Shown: positions 1 through 11,650, counted from the first letter of the stretch. The stretch is 64,000 nucleotides of DNA from Pseudeuparius sepicola (GCA_963920635.1 OY987303.1:50653223-50717222); one strand, 5' to 3'. The notes: generated by a model not told the origin, from the letters alone. Made by a program: numbers and translations.

Positions 1-719
1 CTCGTTTCTCCCGATTTATTTTGTTTTTTTTTGTTTGTAATAAGTATGGGCGAGTTTTTAATGTCGACATAAATGTGTGATGGAATCCATCAATGCAATG
101 TGATTGGACCGTTCAAAAATTTCATCTTTTGCGATTGGCTTGATGGATTCCATCCAACGATATAAATATAGGAATAGGTGATTCACGGTAATACCAACAC
201 TGTTTTGTTTTGCTTCTACATTAGGGGGTGGGGAGGAAGAAGACGAGGTAATTTGTTTACATTGGCATTTCTTAAATTCAGTCTTTTCTATTTTGTAATG
301 CTTAATAAATTGTTTTTTGATAAACTTTTATGGCCGCCCTGCTTATATTTACACAATAACTTAAATCGTATCAAAAAAACTGGAAACCTTGAATGAGCCA
401 ACAATAACATATTTTTAAAATCATGAAACAAAATAAATTGCCTATTACTAGATATTTATAACAATTAGGTATTTTACTTATCACTGATGTACGCCACTAT
501 TTTTTAGTTTTATACTTTTATCAGATTAAACAGTTAAAAGTACAACTCTTTTGTATCTTGACTTTGACTTTATTCTTATCGATTGACTTTCGATGAAAAA
601 ATTAAAAAAAAAATATTTTTAAGGTAACCAGGCTATATAAAACCAAAAGGTATTGTTTTTAATTAAAGCTAAAAAACTTTACTAAACTTTTTCTAAAATA
701 CCTGCCTTCTGACTTGAAC
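1..719. other. AT-rich non-coding stretch
   Basis: No gene, splice-bounded exon or complete transposon could be supported here. The only visible structure is a 15-nt palindrome (TGATGGAATCCATCA) at 78-92 and a related inverted motif near 139-155. Short open frames here have no recognisable protein similarity and are probably chance. Confidence 0.6.
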
Positions 720-1749
720 TGATTGAAAGCCGGTGAGTTAATTAGAAATGGCTTAATTAAAATGTTATCGCCCTGACGCCCTGTAAATCGGAGAGCAGTA
801 TTTCACAAAAAAAAATATTTCAGTATTTCTTTTAGTTTTAATGTACCTACTTGGTATCATCCTGACAAAATTTAAAAAATATATGCATTTTTTATTCTGC
901 TTCATGAGGTCTGGCAATCTAAAAAAAAAACAGTATCCAAATTTTTTCATCGAAAATCGAAAGCCAAGTCGATATACAGTGTCGCCATTAAAGTCCGCAC
1001 CTTATGGGATTTTTTAAAATAGCTTTGGTTAAAAGTTGATGTCGGGAACAGTTTTTGCTTGAAATTAGAGCACACATAATATTAACAGTTGTGGCCAATC
1101 GATCTTTGTTAGCTTTCAAATTTGACATTTGGTGCATAAAGTAGCGGAAAGTGGCATTTCTAAATCGAATTTGAAACAAATATATATTGGAAAAGATATT
1201 TCTACTGCGATTTTAGGTACGTGTGCAAAATTTCAAAAGCCTAGGATGATGTTGCGGTTTTTGATATTTTTATCAAATATAATATTTTTTGCAAATCCAA
1301 AGTTGTTTACTTAACTGGTAAAAATTAATTTATTTGGGTAAAACTTACCGTCACATGTCAGTTCCTTGATAAATATTTTGTTTAGGTACTTTACCATATT
1401 TTTAATAACTAAAATTACCACCAGAAAAAATGTTGACACGAGCAGTATCGTTCTTGTGAAAAGACACGAGTATTTAATTTTATAAAATATTAAATGGTTG
1501 CAAGATATAGGCAAAAGAAGGCATTATTTTAATTAGAATTTAGTTTTCGCACCTTTTCTGGAAACATAATTTCTTGTAATTAGTAAATTGTTAAAACAGT
1601 AAGCTGTCCATGGTGAACAAATAACAAGTTTGCACACGTACATAAAATCGCAGTAGAAACATCTTTTTCAAATATATATTTTTTCAAATTCGATTTAGAA
1701 ATGCCACTTTCCGACACTTTCTGCAACAAATGCCAAATTTGGTAGCTAT

Positions 1750-2002
1750 AGTAAAACATAGGAGAGAACGCTAGGGACGCAGAGGGGAAGTAAAATAAAA
1801 AACGCGTCAATAGGCCATAAAATTGCTGCCGCCACAGGCGTCGGTAATAACGGCGGTGAAAATTTTGGTAGTCAGTTGAGGAGTCTGATAAAATAAGTAA
1901 TTTGAAAGCGTTATTAGTTGCCTCCTCATCGCAAACCCTTATTACGTTTGCGATAATTTCCCTGGCTTGGCTATGTATGGTCTTTCCGCGGACAATGGTC
2001 AT
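1750..2002 (-). pseudogene. N-terminal fragment of a Tc1-like transposase
   Basis: On the minus strand from an ATG at 2002 the reading frame gives MTIVRGKTIHSQAREIIANV followed by an acidic CDEEATNN stretch. This resembles the helix-turn-helix start of insect Tc1/IS630-type transposases, which typically read RGK-LSSQTREII-NV. The frame then runs without the DNA-binding second half or any DDE catalytic block, and it leaves the element near 1750. It is therefore a truncated, non-functional copy. The family match is from memory of motifs and has not been tested by search. Confidence 0.55.
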
Positions 2003-2568
2003 TATACGACCACTACTAACACCGCAAAACTCAAATGGTCTCCCTTCGGGCACGGCTATGAGGCGAAGACTAGTGTACGTGATATTTACGACCGCCAGTC
2101 GCTCTAAGAAATATTCAGCTTGGGATCGCAAAAAAACCTGTACAATTCTGGTGCACTAGCGTAATGGCTTTGGTTTATTATATTTCCTAAAGAGAATTAT
2201 ATTTGGAAGTTTGGCAACATTCGAAATTTTTTACTCGCATTCTTGAGGCTCGTATTCTCTGGTAAGGTGAACCACGGGCGTAGCCAAGGGGGGGGTTTCG
2301 GGGGTTCAAACCCCCCCCCGAAATAAGCAAAATATTACCTAATATTATACCAAAAAATACGAGGAGTGAAGAGTTAAATTATTATTACGTTTGAATATAT
2401 GTAGTAATAGTAGCGCCTAGCGCCATCTTTTCACGAGAGGCAGACGCAGTTGCAGCCGAACTATTTTGTATTGTAGGGACACTTTGCGTTGTTTCTCGAT
2501 TATTCGCCACGCCCCTCGGTCGAAATGAGCGGAACTTTGTGGAAGTTTCTGGACGGCTACTGGGCTGC

Positions 2569-2576
2569 TATATAAG
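2569..2576 (+). promoter_or_regulatory. TATA box of the hAT element
   Basis: TATATAAG lies in a locally GC-rich stretch about 30 bp upstream of an initiator-like CAGTATT near 2605. The residual transposase frames follow at 2690-3197. This fits a core promoter for the hAT transposase; it is inferred from position and motif only. Confidence 0.5.
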
Positions 2577-2689
2577 CGGCGCCGCGGCGCGTGACCGCGC
2601 TTACGGCAGTATTGTTCCATGCGAACTCGAAGCGAATAAAAGTGAAAAGTGGTGAACGAATAGTGAAGAGAATTAAGTGTACCGTGTAA

Positions 2690-3197
2690 GTGAGTAATTT
2701 TAGTGCGCTGTTATTCGATGACCTTGTTAAGGATAGATACGTGAATCATTATTACAGTCGAAAAATGGAGGGGAAAAAAAGGAAGGGTGATAAACTTAAA
2801 GGTATGGACTACTGGAAAAAGTGGTGTAGTCAAGGTCAAGGGGTTTCTAATAAAGAAACAAATTTTGATTTAGCTATCAAAGCTTCAGCTACCTTGCATG
2901 CTGATAAGAAGACTGCCTACCCCAAAATCTAGTTTGGAATGCCTAGATATGTGCGATAAAAACCTTTATCCTAATATTTACACATTACTACAAATCTTGG
3001 CTACCATTCCTGTATCCACTGCTACCCCAGAAATGTCTTTCTCGAGCCTAAGGAGACTGAAAAACTATTTACGAAACACTACAAGTGAAAACAGACTTAA
3101 TGGTTTGGCTCTAATGAACATTCACTATGGAACAGAAATTCATGCAGATGAAGTAGTGGATATATTTAAAAGAAAAAGCCGAAGATTTCTTCTTTAA
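2690..3197 (+). pseudogene. hAT transposase remnant (dimerisation domain)
   Basis: Two overlapping frames remain. The first (2690-2932) carries a basic N-terminal stretch around MEGKKRKGDKLKGMDYWKKW. The second (2898-3197) carries the hAT C-terminal dimerisation signature: ILATIPVSTATPEMSFSSLR, then RLKNYLRNTTSENRLNGLAL and MNIHY. The frames differ, and the RNase-H-like catalytic core with its acidic triad is missing. The protein is therefore a deletion product that cannot cut DNA, although it might still dimerise with an intact transposase. The best-matching group is hATs related to ZMYM1 and 52-kDa-repressor-like proteins. Confidence 0.8.
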
Positions 3198-3964
3198 TGG
3201 TTTTAGATTTAGCGCAGAGGAACGAAATTAATTTATCCATTTCATTTGAAGTTAAGAACTTTATAAATATGTCGTAGTTTTTCGGATGAATATATAGATA
3301 TTAAATTTCATGTAAGTATATTTTTGTTGTTTTATTTACTTCTCAAACTAAACCCCCCCAAAACTAAATCCTGGCTACGCCCGTGAGGTGAACTATAACA
3401 GAGATCGCTTGGCCACAACTGTTAATGTCAGTTTTGCTCTAATTTAAAGCAAAAACTGTTCCCGACATCAAATTTTACCCAAAACTATTTTTTTTAAATC
3501 CCATATGGTGCGGACTTTAATAGTGCCATTATATGAAAAAAGTCAGATAAACAAAAAAGTTGTAGTATTAATTGTTTAATTTGACAAACGTATCAGACTT
3601 AGAAAGAACACTGGCGCACAATAATTTTAACCCTAACCACGCCATTGGAATTATTATTTAAATTTAATTAGATGTAAAGCAAATACTTCTAGCCGCTAAC
3701 AACCAAATTAGTAAAACGATTTTAGAAGTGAATAAAAAAATTATTTTTTAATAAAGTAAATTTAACACTCTGTTAGATATTGTTGTTTTCACAATGTCAT
3801 TTTTGGAAAGCTAAATACATAAACTATGTCCCAATACTCCCAATTGGAACCATTATAACCCTGCAACTTTTTTTAATAATCAATTTTTACCAAACTTCTT
3901 TCAAACGTGTCAATTAAAATTCATACATCTATTAAAAGCACACCAGTCGTAAGTCATTACAATT

Positions 3965-4085
3965 TTTCGAGATGTCTGGTCTCGTCTCGTCTCGAAATTC
4001 GAGACAAAATGCGCTCGAGGCGACACAAAACGGTTTCGAGACGAGACGCGAGATGTCTCGTATCTCTTGCCTCGCGGCAACTCTA
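3965..4085. repeat. GAGAC-rich low-complexity insertion
   Basis: Between sequence shared with copies B and C lies a tract dominated by GAGACGAGAC and its complement (TCTCGTCTCG). It is much shorter in copy B (10371-10400) and absent from copy C, so it expands or contracts within the duplicated block. Confidence 0.6.
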
Positions 4086-4177
4086 TTCGAAAAAAATAAA
4101 GGAATATAAATACCATATCTTCCGAATGTTTTACTAACTTTTACATAAAAATTAATTTTACACAACTTAAGAGCCCA

Positions 4178-7123
4178 TCATAGTATATTATTAAAGGCTG
4201 TATAGTGCTCCACTATGCCTCGAACTCTTTGGTAATATACATCCTTATTTTTAATTTTTACGTTATCTATAAGGGCCCCCACATTTTCTTCGGTGGCCAC
4301 GTTCCCAAAGGAAGGTGCATCTTCTGGCTCACAAAGAGCAAGTTGCATAACCGTAATAGCCAAGCAGAATCCACAAAAAGAATACTTCCGCCAGTGTTCC
4401 ATCAGTTCTGCGTGGTTGAACAGTTTCTCTGGATCTGAACCTAATTTTGTAATGTTATCAGCAAGGCTTGCGTAATAGATATCGAGCAACTCGTCAAATC
4501 TGTCAAACTCTTCTTTGGATGCGACAGAATAAAGAAAGTAGCTTAAGTCGAATACAGGAGAATTATTGTAGGATAATTGCCAATCTAGTATGGTTACCTT
4601 CTCTGGTTGTGTCTGGCTTGAGCCCTAAGGAATAAAATAAGAGCTTTTAGTAACTTCCCAAATGACCCAAATTAACATTAAAATGTTAACATTAAAATGT
4701 TAATTTGGGTTATTGCAGAAAACTAAATGTCTCAAGAAAACTAAATGTCTCAAGAAATGGCTGCCCTGAAAACACATGTCATGTTTCTAAAATATAGCAA
4801 ATATAAATATTTTAAGTGTTATGTAGGTACAGATGTCCTGATAAATTAAGAAAGCATGAACATGCCTTAAGAATTAAGTTGTTCATAATGTCCAAAATAA
4901 AGCCCTAATAAAAACCTTGTTTTGATATCAAACAAACTATAAAATCATTGATTGTGAAAAATTATTTCACGTATCCTCCTCCATAAATAATTCAACTTCA
5001 TATTTCAAGTATTGTATTAAGGCTTTATTTTGGATTATATAAAACTCTTTTTTCTGAAATAAAGAAATAATGGTAGGTTCCATGAAGCAAGATTTGTTAG
5101 AAGGAATGATATTTTGTCGTAATATCAATAATAAGTTTTTGTCATACGCTCCCAAAAATAGCTATTTTACGGACTCGAATGAGTCCGTAAAATAGCTATT
5201 TTTCGGCCTAGTCCCTAAAAGTCACCATGGCAACCTTTACGGACAGTTCCAAAATTCCTTAGAATATTCTTTATAGTAAAAAAATTTCCTGAGGGGCCGG
5301 GGTAAGGGAAACTTTTAGAATATAACATGTATTTCCGTGAAGACCAAATAAAAACAAACGTAGGTAAATAATAAACATAACAAAACAAAATCTCAAAAAG
5401 AAACAATAATTCTTTAGATTTAAAAAATAATGTACTTATCACAAAATAAAATCATATTTTCTCTTCTTTCCCGCAAACTGATCTTTAAAGTTAGGCATCT
5501 GTCACAAGTTCTGACATTTCTGCCGGACGTGCTAAATACGCCCCTGTAGGCGCCAAAAACATTACTGCCACCCTTGTATTACCAAATTAAGAAATGTTAT
5601 TTCTAGTTTACAATTAAAGAGCGTTTTTAGATTACCTAATAATACTCCGGTTGTAATAATTGTTGTAGAAAAAAGGGGGGGCGACCGTCCTTCCCCCCCC
5701 GCCCCCCTGTATCCGCCACTGATAGTAAATGGCACATTACTTTACAGGAAATAAATCCAACATGATTTCCTTAGCCTTATTAGAAATATATTCTGGCTTT
5801 TGGAACATTTTAAAATGTATGTCTATTTCTGACAAATTTCGAATGAGAAAATTATCAAATAAACAAACTTGTTGCTATGATTTCAAAAATTATAGATAAT
5901 TTGCAAATTTAAGCGTTCTGAAGAATTGTAAAAAGCGAATGACAAAATTTTGGGATCGTATGACAAAAAATACTGTTTGTCACACGTACCTAAATGAAGT
6001 TTTTTAGGACTTATCTGCTATTCCGGACTCGGTTAACGCCTCGTCCGGAAACAGCAATGATTCGTCCTGAAAAACTTCATTTTAGGTACTTGTAACAAAA
6101 ATAACTATTTTTCCTCTTTTCAACTCCATCCGAGGACATAGTACAGATATTATAATTTTATTATTATACAAGCTCGAAATTTGCACAACTTTGACCGTGA
6201 CAGTGAAAATATACGAAATTGGGTTGGTCTCAAAAACTATAGACACATCTCCCCACAACTCTTACTTGAAACATTTTTTGCAGGGCAGCTTCAGATGTTC
6301 TGTTTTCATTAAAATAATACACTTGCTCAAAATTACTTACATATTTAAACAAAAAATTATTGTTCCAACAATCACCGTGACTTATTACGGTCTTATCTGG
6401 CCTTCTACTGATTATATCAATGTACAATTCAAGGTCACCAGTTTCTATGAATTTTCTTAAAAGTTCGTGATCATTATTTTCTTCTAATGACTGACTGACC
6501 CTCTCCATAGACGATATCATTGAGCTTCTAAAATCTTCACGTTTATAAAATTCTGCCAAAATATCAACTAATAAAGACGAGGACATTCGGTCATATTCTT
6601 CTTTCTTCTGATCATTTAAAGCAAAAGACAAAGCATGCCACCTTCCGTAAGTTTCCAAAACAATTTTGATGTGTTCAAAATTCATCGGCGTGTGACCGTT
6701 ATGAAGTTTAAATCCTAGGTGTTTCAAATTCTCTAAAACCAATACCTCCGAACCATATCCATTGAACGTTTTGTAGCACTTGGGCGTAAAATCTAGTTCT
6801 CCACATCCTTTCTCCATCAAGAATTTTTCGTAGAAGGGAAATATGACATTGTACATGTAAATTTCTCGTTCGTAGACTTCAGTAACTGGCGCAACGGTTC
6901 GGAGATGATCATTTTTCTTACCAAATTTGAGGACTAGGTGATATTTTTCTTTCCTTCCTGATTTGGATTCCGCCAAAACTTTTACAAAAACAATGTCACT
7001 CAGATATCCGTCACTACTAAGGCCACTACAAATTTCTATGTTTATATTTTCCAACTGTTTGTTTTCCAAGGAGTGTTCAACCCAATACTGGACGTTATGT
7101 TTAGTTTCTACGAGGGTGGCCAT
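4178..7123 (-). CDS. EcKinase gene 1: CHK/ecdysteroid-kinase-like phosphotransferase, two exons
   Basis: The gene is minus strand. Exon 1 is 7123-6341 (261 codons, ATG at 7123). The intron is 6340-4625, with a GTAAGT donor and a CCTTAG acceptor. Exon 2 is 4624-4178 (149 codons with stop TGA). Both exons are phase 0, giving 409 residues, the usual size for the EcKinase (PF02958) family. Visible kinase features are an ATP-binding-type lysine in YHLVLKFGKK (K66), the catalytic loop HGDCWNNN (D251, N256) at the end of exon 1, and the metal-binding ILDWQ (D275) in exon 2. The family uses ATP to phosphorylate small hydroxyl substrates. Ecdysteroid 22-kinase is the best-known example, but most members are uncharacterised and the substrate here is unknown. 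There is no signal peptide or membrane segment, so a cytosolic enzyme is expected. It is closely related to the copies at 11658 and 36595. The frame is intact. Confidence 0.9.
5137..6108. repeat. Insertion in intron 1 of gene 1, containing hairpins
   Basis: The paralogous intron of gene 2 runs straight through at about 12690. Gene 1 instead has roughly 965 bp of extra DNA between AATATCAATAATAA and CCTCTTTTCAA. It holds a perfect hairpin at 5155-5202, a hAT-like GC-rich end near 5676-5725 (ending CCGCCACTG), an inverted pair TTTTTGTCATACG and CGTATGACAAAAA (5137 and 5955), and a second, roughly 110-bp imperfect hairpin at 5985-6095. It is probably one or more nested MITEs; the exact borders are uncertain. 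Confidence 0.6.
5155..5202. repeat. Perfect 22-bp hairpin with 4-nt loop
   Basis: The arms 5155-5176 and 5181-5202 are exact inverted complements. Each contains TAGCTATTTTACGGACTC or its complement, and the loop is GAAT. It lies inside the intron insertion of gene 1. Confidence 0.9.
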
Positions 7124-8353
7124 AGTATCACAAGGAAAATGTACATGTGTATTTTATCTGAAAGAACGGAGACGAGTGTTCAGAAATGTTCAAGCCATCC
7201 AAAATAGGGAGATTATATTCTACGCTGCTGATTAATTTTTCTAAATATATTGGCAAAAATAAATCTGTCGTGTAAACATTGATTATACAAAATTTTTAAT
7301 GAGGTATATTTTAGAAAGATAAGAATATTTAAGATGACTCTTATTGCTTTTGCCTTTATAACCTGCAAATTATTATTTTTAACCGTTTGTAAATAGACTT
7401 ACTTACAGGGTGATTGAAAGCCGGTGAGTTTATAGAAATGGCTAAATTAAAATGTCCACAGTATTTATTTTAGTTCTAATGTACTTGGTATCATCCTGAC
7501 AAAATTTAAAAAATATATGCAGGTCTGGCAATCTCCAAAAAAAAAGTTTTTAAATTTTTTCATCGAAAGTTGAAAGCCAAGTCGATATACAGTGTCGCCA
7601 TTAAAATTCGTACCATATTATGGGATTTTAAAAAAAATAGCATTGGTTAAAATTTGATGTCGGGAACAGTTTTTGCTTCAAATTAGAGCTAAAATGATAT
7701 TAACAGTTGTGGCCAATCGATCCTTGTTAGCTTTCAAATTTGACATTTAGTGCATAAAGTAGCGGAAAGTGGCATTTCTAAATCGAATTTGAAAAAAATA
7801 TATATTGGAAAAGATATTTCTACTGCGATTTTATGTACGTGTGCAAAATTTCAAAAGCCTAGGATGATGTTGCTATTTTTGATATTTTTATCAAATAAAA
7901 TATGTTTTACAAATCCAAAGTTGTTTACTTAACTGGTAAAAATTAATCTATTTGTGTAAAACTTACCGTCACATGTCAGTTCCTTGATAAATATTTTATT
8001 TAGGTACTTTACCATATTTCTAAAAACTAAAATTGCCACCATAATAAATGTTGACACGAGCAGTGCAAAGTTCCAATAATTTTATCGTTCTTGTGAAAAG
8101 ACACGAGTATTTAATCTTATAAAATATTAAATGGATGCAAGATATAGGGAAACTGTCAAAAGAAGGCATTATTTTAATTAGAATTTAGTTTTCGCACCTT
8201 TTCTGGAAACATAATTTCTTGTAATTAGTAAATTGTTAAAACAGTAAGTTGGCCATGGTGAACAAGTACCAAGTTTGCACACGTACGTAAAATCGCAGTA
8301 GAAACATCTTCAAATATATTTTTTTCGAATTCGATTTAGAAATGCCACTTTCC

Positions 8354-8784
8354 AATGACGTCAGAACCTATAGACAGGTTTGTTTTGATAAAAGCTTGAC
8401 GCCCAGAACTAATCACAATCTAAGCGATCCATTAAATTATTCCGAAATGTCGCGAGATTGTCAGAAATTGCTCCTTTTTGTCGAGCCGTAGCGAACTTAT
8501 TTCGACTCTGGGCTCGGAGGCTGGCGTCGTTAGACCATCCCCCCAGTCTTCAGGTGAGGTTCCGATGCTTCCGGCGCCCCCAAACAAGAAAAAACACGCA
8601 ATATCTAAGTGTGATTCTGGAGGAACTATAACCGGGAATCACCGGGTGTATAGTTGGTTGATGGTTGACTTTCTGTCTTTGTTTGTAGCATGTCTTTAGA
8701 GTAGTATGGATATATTTAATCTTGGAGTCAAAATAAACGGCATTTTAACAATAGGGCACCACGTCTATAGGTTTTGACGTCATT
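8354..8784. mobile_element. MULE-like non-autonomous element with 10-bp TSD
   Basis: The inverted ends start AATGACGTCAGAACCTATAG and, on the complement of the right side, AATGACGTCAAAACCTATAG. They are flanked by a perfect 10-bp duplication GCCACTTTCC (8344-8353 and 8785-8794). Copy A (1701 on) supplies the empty site with a single GCCACTTTCC. A 9-10 bp duplication is typical of Mutator-like elements. The 431-bp interior includes a segment near 8459-8610 that has a diverged relative at 53530-53690. Confidence 0.8.
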
Positions 8785-8940
8785 GCCACTTTCCGACACT
8801 TTCTGCAACAAATGCCAAATTTGGTAGCTAACAGAGATCGCTCGGCCACAACTGTTAATGTCATTTTTGCTCTAATTTGAAGCAAAAACTGTTCCCGACA
8901 TGAAATTTTAGCCAAAGATATTTTTTTTAAATGCCATATG

Positions 8941-9913
8941 AAGAGTACAGGCTAAAAATGATGAGGGTCCACAAAAATCCGTATTTAAGATAGGTGTGCC
9001 AAATTATAGCCAAAAGGCATTATTTCCTGCGTAGCATACTATACAGAACAAAGCAGATGGCAGTACCTAGTAAAATGCGTTTTAATATTGGCTGTACTGG
9101 GTAAAAAGGTTGAAGGTCCAAAACGGATGAGAGTCCAAAATTCGCCCACACTTTGCGCTGGCATTTCTAAGGTTATGTTATTTACATGTGGTTTATTTTA
9201 TTCCAAACCGTTCACTTTTCCTTGAAGCCAGAGTATACCTCGCGTGTGTTTTGTTTCAATTCGTGTGTTACCATTGCATTAAGATGTCTGAGAGTTATAT
9301 GCTACCAGTGACTAAAAAAAGGGCAAAATTAGGACGAGTTTTTGTAGTGTAGAAGCTCAACTCTACTTTGAAAATTTACCATGTAACTAAATTTCATTAT
9401 ACTACTTAACTTACGGGATCGGAACAAGACCTTTTTAAAAAATGCAAAGTTTTTTATTGGCAACTAGTACAGAGTCTGATAGTCAAAAGTCGAAAAATGT
9501 GGAGCGCGATAGTTTATATAATTTAAGGAAAGCAGAATTCGCAAGATTTCAAGGTGTTCGAGAGTCCATCTAGACTCTGCTGAGTTTGTAGTTTCTACGG
9601 CGTAATTTCTATGATGAGGTAGCAACTTCTAGAACATAACTTACTAAATATACCTAGTTTTAAATGAATATTGTTTTTTTTTCCCTGACAAAATGTGCTT
9701 AACTTAACTTTTACAATTTCTCTGGACGCCCATGTCAAAAAAATATTACTAACAAAACGTTTTACCAAAACAAGAGACCCCAGCTAACATTTTAAAAATT
9801 AGTCACTAACAAAAAGTATATTTCTTAAATAGATAAAGGGATTTAAATTTTAAAATTTGTTTTACTCAAAACTTTTGTTTTGTGACCCTCATCATTTTTA
9901 GCCTGTGCTCTTC
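8941..9913. mobile_element. TIR element inserted at CCATATGG in copy B
   Basis: The ends AAGAGTACAGGCTAAAAATG and the complement of the right end, AAGAGCACAGGCTAAAAATG, are inverted repeats of about 30 bp. The empty site (CCATATGG) is seen in copies A and C. Because the site is palindromic, the duplication could be 6 bp (CATATG) or TA with longer ends. A short frame starting at 9284 (MSESYMLPVTKKRAKLGR) and degenerate coding-like sequence near 9440-9600 may be remains of a transposase or cargo gene; I do not recognise them. Confidence 0.7.
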
Positions 9914-10426
9914 ATATGGTGAGGACTTTAATGGCGACATTATATGAAAAAAGTCAGAGAAACAAAAAGTTGTACTATTAATTGTTCAATTTGACAAACG
10001 TATCAGACTTAGAAAGAACACTGGCGCACAATAATTTTTACCCTAACTACGTCATTGGAATTATTATTTAAATTTAATTAGATGTAAAGCAACTCCTTCT
10101 GGCCGCTAACCACTATCCAAATTAGTAAAAAGATTTTAGAACTGAATAAAAAACTGGTTTTTTAATAAAGTAAATTTAACACCCTGTTAGATATTGTTTT
10201 CACAATAACTCATTTTTGGAAAGCTAAATACATAAAGTGTGTCCCAATTGGAACCATAACAACCCTGCAACTTTTTTTATTAATCAATTTTTACCAAACT
10301 TTTTTCAAATGTGTCAATTAAAATTCATACATCTATTAAAAGCATACCAGTCGTAAGTCATTACAATTTTTCGAGACGTGTCTCGTCTCTCGCGGCAACT
10401 CTATTCGAAACAAGTTAAATAAAAGC

Positions 10427-11650
10427 TTGGTATCATCCTGACAAAATGTAAAAAATATATGCAGGTTTGGCAAACTCAAAAAAAAAAGTTTTCAAATTTT
10501 TTCATCGAAAGTTGAAAGCCAAGTCGATATACAGTGTCGCCATTAAAGTCCGCACCATATCGGATTTTAAAAAAATAGCATTGGTTAAAATTTAATGTCG
10601 GGAACAGTTTTTGCTTCAAATTAGAGCTAAAATGATATTAACAGTTGTGGCCAATCGATCTTTGCTAGCTTTCAAATTTGACATATGTTGCATAAAGTGG
10701 CGGAAAGTCTAGGATGAAGTTGCGATTTTCGATATTTTTATAAAATAAAATATTTTTTACAAATCCAAAGTTTACTTAACTGGTAAATTATTTGTAATTT
10801 TTAAAATTAAAAATATTAAATGGTTGCAATATATAGGCAAACTGTCAAAAGAAGGCATTATTTTAATTAGAATTTAGTTTTCGCACCTTTTCTGGAAACA
10901 TAATTTCTTGTAATTAGTAAATTGTTAAAACAGTAAGCTGGCCATGGTGACCAAATAACAAGTTTGCACACGTACATAAAATCGCAGTAGAAACATCTTT
11001 TTCAAATATATTTTTTTCAAATTCGATTTAGAAATGCAACAAATGCCAAATTTGGTAGCTAACAGAGATCGCTTTTCCACAACTGTTAATGTCATTTTTG
11101 CTCTAATTTGAAGCAAAAACTGTTCCCGACATGAAATTTTAGCCAAAATTATTTTTTTTAATCTCATATGGTGAGGACTTTAATGGCGACATTATATGAA
11201 AAAAGTCAGAGAAACAAAAAGTTGTACTATTAATTGTTCAATTTGACAAACGTATCAGACTTAGAAAGAACACTGGCGCACAATAATTTTTACCCTAACT
11301 ACGTCATTGGAATTATTATTTAAATTTAATTAGATGTATAGCAACTCCTTCTAGCCGCTAACCACTATCCAAATTAGTAAATAGATTTTAGAACTGAATA
11401 AAAAACTGATTTTTTAATAAAGTAAATTTAACACCCTGTTAGATATTGTTTTCACAATAACTAATTTTTGGAAAGCTAAATACATAAAGTGTGTCCCAAT
11501 TGGAACCATAACACCCCTGCAACTTTTTTTATTAATCAATTTTTACCAAACTTTTTTCAAATCTGTCAATTAAAATTCATACATCTATTAAAAGCATACC
11601 AGTCGTAAGTCATTAAAATTTTTCACAAAAATGAATTTTACACAAATTAA
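10427..11650. repeat. Duplicated block copy C
   Basis: The shortest copy of the block, without the nested insertions of A and B, it serves as the empty-site reference for them. It contains the element at 10532-11194 and ends immediately before the 3' end of gene 2, in the same relation as copy A to gene 1. Confidence 0.8.
10532..11194. mobile_element. Long-TIR mariner-type element, copy C (uninterrupted)
   Basis: CAGTGTCGCCATTAAAGTCC follows TA at 10530-10531, and GGCGACATTA precedes TA at 11195-11196. The arms are about 130 bp inverted repeats that include a shared GTCGGGAACAGTTTTTGC motif. At 663 bp this is close to the size of the family as a MITE. Confidence 0.75.

Larger units (their letters stand above)
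2273..3385 (+). mobile_element. Internally deleted hAT element (Tip100/ZMYM-like)
   Basis: The terminal inverted repeats are CACGGGCGTAGCCAAGG on the left and CCTGGCTACGCCCGTG on the right. They are flanked by a perfect 8-bp duplication AGGTGAAC at 2265-2272 and 3386-3393, diagnostic of a hAT. At 1,113 bp it is far shorter than an autonomous hAT. It keeps a promoter-like 5' region with a TATA box, a start region and the C-terminal dimerisation domain of its transposase. Confidence 0.9.
1749..3395. mobile_element. Tc1/mariner-like fragment element inserted in copy A, itself split by a hAT
   Basis: Copy C (11051 on) gives the empty site, where GGTAGCTAACAGAG is uninterrupted. Here the sequence reads GGTAGCTA, then 1.6 kb of extra DNA, then TAACAGAG, which is a TA target duplication (1747-1748 and 3396-3397). 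The ends are imperfect inverted repeats starting TAGT. The element carries the N-terminal part of a transposase (minus strand from 2002) and is interrupted by the hAT at 2273-3385. Confidence 0.75.
977..3531. mobile_element. Long-TIR mariner-type element, copy A (host of nested insertions)
   Basis: The left end, after a TA at 975-976, starts CAGTGTCGCCATTAAAGTCC. The right end is its inverted complement (GGTGCGGACTTTAATAGTGC) and ends before TA at 3532-3533. The inverted arms run for well over 100 bp. No transposase of its own was seen. The terminal CAGTG and TA target suggest a non-autonomous Tc1/mariner derivative. Much of its length in this copy is younger nested DNA (1749-3395). Confidence 0.75.
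720..3972. repeat. Duplicated block copy A (flanks plus TIR element)
   Basis: The flanking sequence at 720-976 (starting GATTGAAAGCCGGTGAG) recurs at 7411-7589 and in part at 10427-10531. The right flank 3532-3972 recurs at 9943-10375 and 11195-11627. Because the flanks are shared as well as the element, these are segmental duplications and not independent insertions. Copy A lies just downstream of the 3' end of EcKinase gene 1, and copy C lies just downstream of gene 2, so the block was probably duplicated together with the genes. Confidence 0.8.
7590..9942. mobile_element. Long-TIR mariner-type element, copy B
   Basis: It starts CAGTGTCGCCATTAAAATTC after TA at 7588-7589 and ends GGCGACATTA before TA at 9943-9944. 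It is the same family as copies A and C. It has no intact transposase; a short frame near 7750-7932 is shared with copy A but unrecognised. Confidence 0.75.
7411..10375. repeat. Duplicated block copy B
   Basis: This is a diverged direct copy of the block at 720-3972. It contains its own long-TIR element (7590-9942) and lies upstream of gene 1 and downstream of gene 2. Two younger insertions, at 8354-8784 and 8941-9913, distinguish it from copy C. Confidence 0.8.

Noticed and set aside
1580..2131. A single 183-codon host gene
   Set aside because: The frame crosses the border of the Tc1-like fragment into the older TIR element, so it is a chance fusion of a transposase start with repeat DNA.
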